A stretch of 5,115 nt of DNA, taken from positions 1-5,115 of the forward strand of contig JAILPU010000119.1 of NCBI GenBank assembly GCA_024699395.1, in the 5' to 3' direction. The stretch comes from Lachnospiraceae bacterium (GTDB lineage Bacteria > Bacillota > Clostridia > Lachnospirales > Lachnospiraceae). Under the pieces are notes generated by a model that worked only from the letters and a program-made list of their open reading frames with translations, had not been told where the DNA came from and did no database searches. The position numbers were made by a program, and so were the translations under genes. Shown in pieces: positions 1 through 5,115 of the stretch (positions are counted from its first letter, which is position 1; each line of letters opens with the position of its first letter).

Positions 1-106
1 GGTCTTTTGTTATCCCTTGCTCGGGATCGGGACGCTCCGACCCAATCCTCAGTGACGGGAGATTAGATGTTTTTAGACATCGTATTATCATAAGGAGGAA
101 AAAGAA
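1..106 (+). promoter_or_regulatory. rpsO 5' leader, candidate S15 autoregulatory region
   Basis: The 106 bases before rpsO hold no gene but several possible hairpins. GGG 23-25 plus 27-31 can pair with 36-43 around the loop ACGC, leaving A26 bulged. Bases 45-50 can pair with 57-63 with A60 bulged. GATGT 66-70 pairs with ACATC 77-81. The first hairpin competes with another, ATCCC 12-16 with GGGAT 23-27, so two alternative folds are possible. The Shine-Dalgarno AAGGAGG (92-98) lies 8 nt before the ATG. S15 represses its own mRNA through leader structures in several bacterial groups, with different folds in each, so autoregulation is plausible here but is inference. No clear promoter is visible; transcription may start upstream of the window. 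Confidence 0.4.
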
Positions 107-373
107 ATGATCACAAAAGAGAAAAAGACAGCAATCATGAACGAGTATGCAAGAACACCCGGTGACACAGGTTCACCCGAGGTTCAGGTAGCAGTACTCA
201 CAGCAAGAATCCAGGAGCTTACAGAGCACCTTAAGGCTAATCCTTTGGATCATCATTCACGTCGCGGAATGTTCAAGCTTGTTGGACAGAGACGTGGACT
301 TTTGGAGTATCTTAAGAGAAAAGATATCGAGAGATATCGTGCACTCATCGAGAAACTCGGACTTAGAAAGTAA
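107..373 (+). CDS. rpsO: 30S ribosomal protein S15
   Basis: This encodes ribosomal protein S15, a primary 16S rRNA-binding protein that organises the central domain (platform) of the 30S subunit. The 88-residue product has the usual family length. It carries the signature TGSPEVQVA at residues 21-29, the DHHSRRG segment at 48-54 that contacts the rRNA three-way junction, and the helical tail [16 protein letters not shown] at 58-73. The ATG is fixed by AAGGAGG 8 nt upstream and by the usual basic N-terminus (ITKEKK). The gene is followed by pnp, the standard order in both Firmicutes and enterobacteria. A hairpin starts within its stop codon. Nothing in the protein is unusual. Confidence 0.99.
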   Translation: MITKEKKTAIMNEYARTPGDTGSPEVQVAVLTARIQELTEHLKANPLDHHSRRGMFKLVGQRRGLLEYLKRKDIERYRALIEKLGLRK

Positions 374-420
374 TCACTTAAGAGAGCGGAGTATCGCAAG
401 ATGCTCCGCTTTCAGTGATT
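372..420 (+). terminator. rpsO-pnp intercistronic hairpin (possible attenuator or mRNA 3'-end stabiliser)
   Basis: Starting at the second base of the rpsO stop codon, 372-378 (AATCACT) pairs perfectly with 414-420 (AGTGATT). After a 3-nt bulge (379-381), 382-395 pairs with 400-413 with only G-U wobbles as imperfections, capped by the GNRA tetraloop GCAA (396-399). This gives about 21 bp in all. The downstream sequence (CTTAAATAAAAA) is a poor U-tract, so a strong intrinsic terminator is unlikely. It may be a partial attenuator between rpsO and pnp, comparable to t1 in E. coli, or a 3'-end stabiliser after processing. The structure is clear in the sequence; the role is inferred. Confidence 0.6.
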
Positions 421-433
421 CTTAAATAAAAAT

Positions 434-510
434 GGGATCTTTTGTTATCGAGACCGCTGAGAAGCGTGGGAAAATCCTGCTTTTCTCAGTAGTTTCGGTA
501 AAAGGATCCC
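434..510 (+). promoter_or_regulatory. Long pnp leader stem-loop, candidate double-strand processing and autocontrol element
   Basis: Bases 434-443 pair with 501-510 (10 bp, one G-U). A 2-nt bulge follows (444-445), then 446-463 pairs with 483-500: 18 positions with one C-A mismatch (455/491) and a few G-U pairs. The loop is 464-482, and its GGG/TCC (468-470 with 476-478) may form a small inner hairpin. The stem of about 27 pairs is long enough to be an RNase III substrate. In E. coli, RNase III cuts a long pnp leader stem and PNPase then removes the residual duplex to destabilise its own mRNA. A similar loop is inferred here. A small second hairpin (CCGTT 513-517 with AACGG 521-525) sits just before the AGGAGG at 531-536. 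Confidence 0.75.
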
Positions 511-540
511 TCCCGTTAGAAACGGAGAAAAGGAGGAATA

Positions 541-2625
541 ATGTTCAAGACTTATGAGATGACACTTGCGGGTCGTAAGCTTGCAGTGGACGTAAACCGT
601 GTTGGTAAGCAGGCCAACGGCTGTGCTTTCATGCATTACGGGGACACAACAGTTCTCTGTACTGCAACAGCATCCGATGCACCCAGAGAGGGAATCGATT
701 TCTTCCCTTTGAGTGTTGAGTACGAAGAGAAGCTTTACTCGGTAGGAAAGATTCCGGGAGGCTTTAACAAGAGAGAGGGTAAGGCTTCAGAGAATGCAAT
801 TCTTACAAGCCGTGTAATTGACAGACCCATGCGTCCCCTCTTCCCCAAGGATTACAGAAATGATGTAACCCTTAACAATATGGTTATGAGCGTTGATCCC
901 ACATGCCGTCCCGAGCTGGTGGCAATGATCGGAGCATCCATCGCTACATGCATATCAGATATTCCCTTTGACGGCCCCTGCGCAATGACACAGGTAGGTA
1001 TGATAGGCGGAGAGTTTATCATCAACCCTTCACAGGAAGAGTGGAAGGCAGGCGACCTTAATCTTACTGTTGCTTCCACCAAGGAAAAGGTTATCATGAT
1101 TGAGGCCGGTGCCAACGAGATTCCCGAAGCAAAGATGATCGAGGCTATTTACAAGGCTCATGAAGTTAACCAGACCATTATCGAGTTTATCGATAAGATT
1201 GTGGCTGAGGTTGGTAAGCCCAAGCATGAATACACAAGCTGCGCAATTCCTGCAGAGATGTTCGAGGAAATGAAGAAAATCGTTACTCCCGAAGAGATGG
1301 AAGGCGCTGTATTTACAGACGAGAAGCAGGTTCGCGAAGAGAACATCAAGAAGATTACAGAAAAGCTCACCGAAGCTTTTGCAGAAAAAGAAGATTACCT
1401 CGCTGTTTTGGGTGAGGCTGTATACCAGTACGAGAAAAAGACCGTACGTAAGATGATCTTAAAGGATCACAAGCGTCCCGACGGAAGAGAGATCACTCAG
1501 ATCAGACCTTTGGCTGCTGAGGTTGATATCATTCCCAGAGTACACGGTTCCGCTATGTTCACAAGAGGACAGACACAGATCTGTGATGTATGTACACTGG
1601 CTCCTCTTTCAGAGCAGCAGAAGATTGACGGTCTTGATGAGAACGAAGTATCCAAGCGTTATATGCATCACTACAATTTCCCTTCATACTCAGTGGGAGA
1701 GACAAAGCCTTCAAGAGGTCCCGGAAGACGTGAAATCGGTCACGGTGCCCTCGCTGAGAGAGCTCTTGTTCCTGTTTTGCCCGATGAAGAGGAATTCCCT
1801 TACGCAATCCGTTGCGTTTCCGAGACATTTGAGTCAAACGGTTCCACATCAATGGCTTCCACCTGTGCTTCATGTATGTCTTTGATGGCTGCAGGTGTTC
1901 CCATTAAGAGAATGGTAGCAGGTATCTCATGCGGACTTGTTACAGGCGATGTGGATGATGATTTTGTACTTCTTACCGATATCCAGGGTCTTGAGGATTT
2001 CTTCGGAGATATGGACTTTAAGGTTACCGGTACTACAGAAGGTATTACAGCTATCCAGATGGATATTAAGATTCACGGTCTTACCCGTCCCATCGTGGAA
2101 GGTGCAATTGCAAGATGTCGTGAAGCAAGACTTTTCATCATGGATAACTGCATGAAGAAGGCTATTGCAGAGCCCAGACCTGAGGTTGGTGAGTACGCGC
2201 CCAAGATTATTTCTCTTCAGATCGATCCCGAGAAGATCGGTGATGTTGTGGGTCAGAGAGGAAAGACAATCAACGAGATTATTGCCCGTACCGGCGTGAA
2301 GATTGATATCACCGATGTGGGAAGAGTTTCCATCTGCGGTACCGATAAAGAGAAGATGGCTGAGGCTTCCAAGATGGTTGAGACAATCGTTACCGATTTT
2401 GAGGAAGGTCAGATGTTTACCGGTAAGGTTGTAAGCATCAAGGAGTTCGGTGCCTTTGTTGAATTCGCTCCCGGCAAGGAAGGAATGGTTCACATTTCCA
2501 AGATTGCAAAGGAGAGAATCAACAGAGTTGAGGATGTACTCACTCTCGGCGATGTTGTTAAGGTTGTTTGCCTTGGTAAGGACAAGATGGGAAGAATGAG
2601 CTTCTCCATCAAGGACGCAAAATAA
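541..2625 (+). CDS. pnp: Polynucleotide phosphorylase (polyribonucleotide nucleotidyltransferase)
   Basis: PNPase is a cytoplasmic trimeric 3'-to-5' exoribonuclease that uses phosphate to degrade RNA to nucleoside diphosphates. The 694-residue product shows the full domain order. The first RNase PH domain spans about 10-145, including FFPLSVEYEEKLYSVGKIPG at 54-73 and RVIDRPMRPLFP at 91-102. The all-helical linker is about 235-310. The second, catalytic RNase PH domain is about 315-545. A KH domain (about 553-615) has the GQRG loop at 571-574, and an S1 domain covers about 622-692. D486, D492 and K494 in GLEDFFGDMDFK correspond to the E. coli catalytic residues of the same number. There is no C-terminal extension. 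The start is set by AGGAGG 4 nt upstream and by the family-like N-terminus. The protein looks intact and typical; it is probably controlled through its leader hairpin. Confidence 0.99.
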   Translation: MFKTYEMTLAGRKLAVDVNRVGKQANGCAFMHYGDTTVLCTATASDAPREGIDFFPLSVEYEEKLYSVGKIPGGFNKREGKASENAILTSRVIDRPMRPLFPKDYRNDVTLNNMVMSVDPTCRPELVAMIGASIATCISDIPFDGPCAMTQVGMIGGEFIINPSQEEWKAGDLNLTVASTKEKVIMIEAGANEIPEAKMIEAIYKAHEVNQTIIEFIDKIVAEVGKPKHEYTSCAIPAEMFEEMKKIVTPEEMEGAVFTDEKQVREENIKKITEKLTEAFAEKEDYLAVLGEAVYQYEKKTVRKMILKDHKRPDGREITQIRPLAAEVDIIPRVHGSAMFTRGQTQICDVCTLAPLSEQQKIDGLDENEVSKRYMHHYNFPSYSVGETKPSRGPGRREIGHGALAERALVPVLPDEEEFPYAIRCVSETFESNGSTSMASTCASCMSLMAAGVPIKRMVAGISCGLVTGDVDDDFVLLTDIQGLEDFFGDMDFKVTGTTEGITAIQMDIKIHGLTRPIVEGAIARCREARLFIMDNCMKKAIAEPRPEVGEYAPKIISLQIDPEKIGDVVGQRGKTINEIIARTGVKIDITDVGRVSICGTDKEKMAEASKMVETIVTDFEEGQMFTGKVVSIKEFGAFVEFAPGKEGMVHISKIAKERINRVEDVLTLGDVVKVVCLGKDKMGRMSFSIKDAK

Positions 2626-2636
2626 TTAACAATCAC

Positions 2637-2678
2637 AACAGGCTGCGGGTATCAATGCCCACAGCCTGTTTATTTGTT
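2637..2678 (+). terminator. Rho-independent terminator after pnp
   Basis: AACAGGCTG (2637-2645) pairs perfectly with CAGCCTGTT (2662-2670). After one C-A mismatch (2646/2661), GGG (2647-2649) pairs with CCC (2658-2660), with a loop of about 8 nt. The 3' arm runs into TTTATTTGTT (2669-2678). Starting 11 nt after the pnp stop, this is a strong intrinsic terminator. It separates the rpsO-pnp block from the following two-gene unit. Confidence 0.92.
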
Positions 2679-2721
2679 ACAGCAAAAATAGTTTTCGCAA
2701 CTTTTCATGTAACAAATAACG

Positions 2722-2825
2722 TCGACCCTATGGATGTACACTCGTGGGTAATGTATATGTTTCATAATGTAACCGCCCTCAGTTAAAGAATGCTGTAATA
2801 GACATTCTTTCAGATGTTGGGTCGA
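2722..2825 (+). promoter_or_regulatory. Structured leader of the DUF5685-J-domain operon (three-way-junction candidate)
   Basis: Three nested pairings are compatible with each other. P1 is TCGACCC 2722-2728 with GGGTCGA 2819-2825, 7 bp perfect. P2 is 2729-2733 with 2762-2766, then 2734-2740 with 2752-2758, 12 pairs including two G-U, a 3-nt bulge (2759-2761) and an 11-nt loop. P3 is AAAGAATG 2785-2792 with CATTCTTT 2803-2810, 8 bp perfect. P2 abuts P1 with no linker, while P3 is flanked by linkers of 18 and 8 nt. P1 ends 8 nt before AAGGACGGAGG, so its formation could affect ribosome access. The 3' strand of P2 (TTTCATAATG) could also serve as a promoter -10 on the DNA. I do not recognise the fold as a named riboswitch or T-box. 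The rest of the 2679-2847 gap shows no gene and no convincing promoter. Confidence 0.45.
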
Positions 2826-2847
2826 AATAATAAGGACGGAGGTATAT

Positions 2848-3708
2848 ATGTTCGGATATATCAACGTGAACAAAGCTGAACTGAAATTTATAGAATATGA
2901 TATATACAGATCCTACTATTTGGGATTGCGCCGGAATATAAAGAAACGCTTCGGAAGTCTGGCAAAGCTTTCTTCAAGCTATGATATGACTTTTATAGTG
3001 CTTCTTTTAACAGGTCTGTATGAACCCGAGACAAAGTGTGAGACGCACCGATATTTAACTCGTGGTATGGAAAAGCAAGAAGAGCGCTACAATGAGTTTA
3101 CGGATTATGCCGCTGATATAAATATGCTTTTTACCATATATAAGTGTCTGGACGACTGGCATGATGAAAAAAAGGTGATGAGGCTTATCTATGGAAATAT
3201 ACTGAAGCGTAAGGAGAAGGCTTACTGCGACAGATATATTAAGAGGATAGAGAGTATCAAAGCCTGCCTGAAGGATTTTACCGATGCGGAAAAAAAGGGT
3301 GGCATTCATGCGGACGATATGGCGTTATTATTTGGACGGATCATGGGTGAAATCTTAGCCATCAAGGATGATGAGTGGAATGATGAACTGATGGATCTGG
3401 GTAATGCTCTGGGCAAATTCATATATCTTGTGGATGCCTATGAGGATGTGGATAAGGATATAAAGAAGGGAACCTACAATCCTTTTAAAAAGAGCGTTGA
3501 GAGAGCCGGGTTTACTGATGGTCTCAGGAAGATCCTAAATATGATAATGGATGATGCAAGCAGAGAGTTTGAGAAGCTTCCCATTATTGAAAATGTGGGG
3601 ATACTTCGCAATATCATATATTCGGGGATGTGGATCAGGTTTGAAAAAGCTGCTGAAAAGAAAGGTGAGATATTGAAAAAATATCAGACGGAGGAAGAAG
3701 ATGAATAA
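2848..3708 (+). CDS. DUF5685-like protein, possible isoprenoid-synthase fold
   Basis: This is a 286-residue, mostly helical, cytoplasmic-looking protein with no signal peptide. The start [32 protein letters not shown] (44-61), YAADINMLF (87-95) and [16 protein letters not shown] (189-204) match my memory of the DUF5685 family, common in Lachnospiraceae and of unknown function. Two Asp-rich segments, LDDWHDE (101-107) and [19 protein letters not shown] (194-212), recall the two metal-diphosphate-binding motifs of squalene/phytoene synthases (compare LxxxxRDVxEDxxxGRxYxP). An enzymatic role is only inference. The family's CGLC near residue 25 is replaced by LGLR (25-28), so a presumed metal or redox site is lost; C64 remains. 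The ATG has GGAGG 5 nt upstream. The gene overlaps the next by 8 nt, which suggests translational coupling. Confidence 0.85.
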   Translation: MFGYINVNKAELKFIEYDIYRSYYLGLRRNIKKRFGSLAKLSSSYDMTFIVLLLTGLYEPETKCETHRYLTRGMEKQEERYNEFTDYAADINMLFTIYKCLDDWHDEKKVMRLIYGNILKRKEKAYCDRYIKRIESIKACLKDFTDAEKKGGIHADDMALLFGRIMGEILAIKDDEWNDELMDLGNALGKFIYLVDAYEDVDKDIKKGTYNPFKKSVERAGFTDGLRKILNMIMDDASREFEKLPIIENVGILRNIIYSGMWIRFEKAAEKKGEILKKYQTEEEDE

Positions 3709-4654
3709 CCCCTACAGCATTCTGGGAGTGAATCCGAACGCCTCAGAGGATGAGATAAAAAAACAATACAGACAGCTCAGCAGAAAATATCACCCTGATG
3801 CCAATATCAATAATCCAAACAGGGAGCAGGCTGAAGAAAAATTTAAGGAGATAAATGCAGCATATAAGGAGATTATGAGGGAAAGAACAGAGGGCGGCTA
3901 CGGCCGAAGCAGTTACGGATACAGTAACTACGGACAAAACAATTATAGTCAGAACGGTTATAATCAGGGGGGATACGGACAGAGCAATTACAGTTCAAAC
4001 AGTTATAGCCAAAGTGGCTATGGTTCAACCGGCTATGGACAGGGAGGCTATGGTTCAACCGGCTACGGTTCGACCGGTTACGGACAGAATAGCTATGGTT
4101 CAACCGGCTACGGTCAGGGTGGCTATGGACAGAACAGCTATGGTCAAAACAGCTACGGCAATCAGAGTGGCGCCGGTTACGGTTATAAGGAGCAGAATAC
4201 CTACAGAACTTACAGTGAGTTTGGGGGATATGGGAAGGATACGGATGAATCCGTATTGAAGATTTTAAGAGCGGCCAAAAACTTTCTGGCAAACGGTGCT
4301 TACAGAGAAGCCAGAGCAGCCCTTGACAATCTTAATGTTTATAACAGACTGTCATACTGGTATTATCTCAGCTCCATGACAAATGCCGGATTAAAGAACG
4401 ATGTTGGTGCCTATGAAGATATAAAGATGGCGGTGAGACTGGATCCCAATAACGCCGAGTACAAGGCACTGTATAACAGCTACGATCTTGACAGAGGTTA
4501 TTACGGATCAAAGAAGGAAAACTTTGGTTATAGATCACATTTCAATGATAATTATAAATATAATTATGATGGATTCTCCAGTGGTTTCCTAAGATTGGTG
4601 ATGTTTATACTTTTAGGATTAATATATTACTCTTTAAAACGCTATGGATTTTAA
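3701..4654 (+). CDS. J-domain (DnaJ-like) co-chaperone with Tyr-rich low-complexity linker and C-terminal hydrophobic anchor
   Basis: The 317-residue protein starts with a complete J domain (about 3-60): NPYSILGV, the basic helix [11 protein letters not shown], the HPD triad at 31-33 needed to stimulate DnaK ATPase, and FKEINAAY. Residues 66-155 are 18 consecutive pentapeptides of the form [GSN]-Y-[GSN]-x-x. Residues about 184-262 form helix-turn-helix pairs like TPR, with [11 protein letters not shown] and [11 protein letters not shown]. Residues about 297-312 ([16 protein letters not shown]) are hydrophobic and could anchor the protein in the membrane; the basic KR after it leaves topology unclear. 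No zinc-finger or substrate-binding DnaJ domain is present, so this is a class C J-protein with an unknown client. GGAGG (3690-3694) inside the upstream gene, 6 nt from the ATG, supports the start and coupling to the DUF5685-like gene. Confidence 0.93.
   Translation: MNNPYSILGVNPNASEDEIKKQYRQLSRKYHPDANINNPNREQAEEKFKEINAAYKEIMRERTEGGYGRSSYGYSNYGQNNYSQNGYNQGGYGQSNYSSNSYSQSGYGSTGYGQGGYGSTGYGSTGYGQNSYGSTGYGQGGYGQNSYGQNSYGNQSGAGYGYKEQNTYRTYSEFGGYGKDTDESVLKILRAAKNFLANGAYREARAALDNLNVYNRLSYWYYLSSMTNAGLKNDVGAYEDIKMAVRLDPNNAEYKALYNSYDLDRGYYGSKKENFGYRSHFNDNYKYNYDGFSSGFLRLVMFILLGLIYYSLKRYGF
3896..4165 (+). repeat. 15-bp in-frame coding repeat encoding 18 GYGxx-type pentapeptides
   Basis: This stretch encodes residues 66-155 of the J-domain protein. 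Every fifth codon from residue 67 to 152 is TAC or TAT, flanked by Gly/Ser/Asn and followed by Gln, Ser, Asn or Thr. The middle copies are the most alike at DNA level: GGCTATGGTTCAACC occurs twice exactly, near 4017 and 4047, and again as AGCTATGGTTCAACC near 4092. The outer copies have diverged. Synonymous codons vary (GGA/GGT/GGC, TAC/TAT), so the peptide periodicity seems conserved beyond DNA identity. The array can be expected to vary in length by slippage in multiples of 15 bp without breaking the frame. Confidence 0.93.
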
Positions 4655-4735
4655 ATAAAATGCATCCGGTGAATTTAAGTGATGTTTATTGATGCTGTTC
4701 TTCGCACGAATGAGTGTGTTAAGTGTTAGGTATTT

Positions 4736-4741
4736 TATAAT
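4736..4741 (+). promoter_or_regulatory. Candidate promoter -10 box for the 61-residue gene
   Basis: The 140-bp gap 4655-4794 contains a perfect TATAAT at 4736-4741, about 53 bp before the ATG of the small gene. No good TTGACA lies 16-18 bp upstream; the best spaced hexamer (4713-4718, AGTGTG) is weak. Transcription would start near 4748, giving a leader of about 47 nt. The rest of the gap has no gene. It also shows no convincing terminator for the J-domain gene, only a weak AT-rich pairing (4654-4666 with 4681-4690), so read-through from upstream is also possible. Confidence 0.4.
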
Positions 4742-4794
4742 GAGAATGCCGGAATGTTCAGAAAACGGAATATTTGAGAGGTTAGGAGCAAGAC

Positions 4795-4980
4795 ATGGGA
4801 CCTTTATTTGAAACATGGCATTATGTGGTGGATTCCATTAACGGAGATTATGCCGAATTAAAGAGATGCGACATTGAAGATACAGAGCTTAAGCTGGTGG
4901 CAAGAGCTCTTCTTCCGGCAGAAATCTATGAGGGCTGCAAGCTTAAATATGAGATGATGCAGTATACCATGGAAAGCTGA
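4795..4980 (+). CDS. Small conserved-looking protein of unknown function (DUF3006-like?)
   Basis: This encodes 61 residues with no signal peptide or membrane segment. AGGAG (4784-4788) lies 6 nt before the ATG, and the gene ends in tandem in-frame stops TGA TAG (4978-4983), both signs of a real gene. The pattern W-x-Y-x-V near residue 8, INGDYAELKR (15-24), LVARALLP (34-41), then EGxxLxYE (46-53) resembles small beta-rich DUF3006-type proteins (GDYAVLE, then LLP, then G). I make that link from motif memory only. The function is unknown. It probably has its own promoter (TATAAT 4736-4741). The tandem repeat array begins 23 bp after the TGA. Confidence 0.75.
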   Translation: MGPLFETWHYVVDSINGDYAELKRCDIEDTELKLVARALLPAEIYEGCKLKYEMMQYTMES

Positions 4981-5003
4981 TAGAAATACGGTTTTATGCA
5001 AAT

Positions 5004-5115
5004 CATAGACAGGCGGTGGGAATACTGTTTGTCCGTACATCATAGACAGGCGGTGGGAATACTGTTTGCCCGTACATCATAGACAGGCGGTGGGAATACT
5101 GTTTGCCCGTACATC
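5004..5115. repeat. 37-bp direct tandem repeat array, running off the window edge
   Basis: Three full units lie head to tail at 5004-5040, 5041-5077 and 5078-5114, each beginning CATAGACAGGCGGTGGGAAT. Base 5115 would start a fourth. Units two and three are identical; unit one differs only by T instead of C at 5032. There are no spacers. Since 37 is not a multiple of 3 and the unit contains stops when read in all frames on both strands, the array is non-coding. Each unit contains short self-complementary pieces (ACAG with CTGT; GGG with CCC) but no strong hairpin. The near identity points to recent expansion. The full length is unknown because the window ends inside it. Confidence 0.95.

Noticed and set aside
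1523..1885. 120-codon + frame and 104-codon antisense frame inside pnp
   Set aside because: They overlap the conserved second RNase PH domain, with no ribosome binding context and no family resemblance.
1927..2493. 188-codon antisense reading frame within pnp
   Set aside because: It lies wholly opposite the catalytic, KH and S1 parts of pnp, lacks a recognisable domain, and is explained by codon bias of the real gene.
2743..2779. T-box-like signal (GGGT then ACCGCCC) in the operon leader
   Set aside because: The conserved T-box sequence is one continuous AGGGTGGNACCGCG; here the pieces are separated by about 20 nt and no specifier stem or amino-acid gene is present.
2670..2873. 67-codon antisense frame in the gap after pnp
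   Set aside because: It ends inside the pnp terminator, starts inside the next gene, and its sequence is better explained by the palindromic leader; an internal ATG near 2768 has only a poorly spaced GAGGG.
3873..4292. 139-codon antisense frame (and the + frame 4014-4259) over the low-complexity repeat
   Set aside because: Their repetitive His/Ser/Arg- or Ala/Thr-rich products are shadows of the 15-bp repeat of the J-domain gene.
4654..4690. Terminator after the J-domain gene
   Set aside because: Only a weak AT-rich pairing with a 3-nt bulge and a large loop is possible, and no T-run follows.
4858..5043. 61-codon antisense frame across the small gene and first repeat unit
   Set aside because: It overlaps a better supported + strand gene, and its N-terminus is encoded by the non-coding tandem repeat.
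5004..5115. CRISPR array
   Set aside because: The 37-bp units abut with no variable spacers, so this is a simple tandem repeat.

Overview
The window reads as chromosome of a Gram-positive, low-to-moderate GC anaerobe, most likely a Lachnospiraceae-type clostridium (Butyrivibrio/Roseburia relatives). This rests on strong AGGAGG-type ribosome binding sites, the rpsO-pnp order usual in Firmicutes, and a DUF5685-like gene beside a J-domain gene, which I recall mainly from Lachnospiraceae. The species is not determinable from the sequence alone. All supported genes are on the + strand.

Left half (1-2678): a conserved housekeeping block. A structured leader precedes rpsO (ribosomal protein S15). 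A GNRA-capped hairpin begins inside the rpsO stop codon. A very long, nearly perfect hairpin (434-510) then occupies the leader of pnp (polynucleotide phosphorylase). The block closes with a strong Rho-independent terminator (2637-2678). The layout resembles the E. coli rpsO-pnp region, where a leader duplex cut by RNase III mediates PNPase autocontrol; the same control here is inference.

Middle (2679-4654): a separate two-gene unit. Its roughly 170-nt leader folds on paper into a three-way junction ending 8 nt before the Shine-Dalgarno region, and I do not recognise it as a known riboswitch. The first gene is a DUF5685-like protein with two Asp-rich segments recalling the squalene/phytoene synthase fold; it lacks the CGLC cysteines I associate with the family. 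The second gene overlaps it by 8 nt and encodes a J-domain co-chaperone. That protein has a 90-residue low-complexity segment made of 18 in-phase pentapeptides, each with Tyr at position 2, resembling the [G/S]Y[G/S] segment of the eukaryotic FUS/EWS proteins. It then has a TPR-like helical domain and a C-terminal hydrophobic segment. The overlap suggests the two proteins are made together and may act together, perhaps with DnaK near the membrane.

Right end (4655-5115): a 140-bp gap contains a perfect TATAAT box. A 61-residue small protein follows, possibly DUF3006-like. The window ends inside an array of at least three nearly identical 37-bp non-coding tandem repeats that runs up to, and probably past, the edge.
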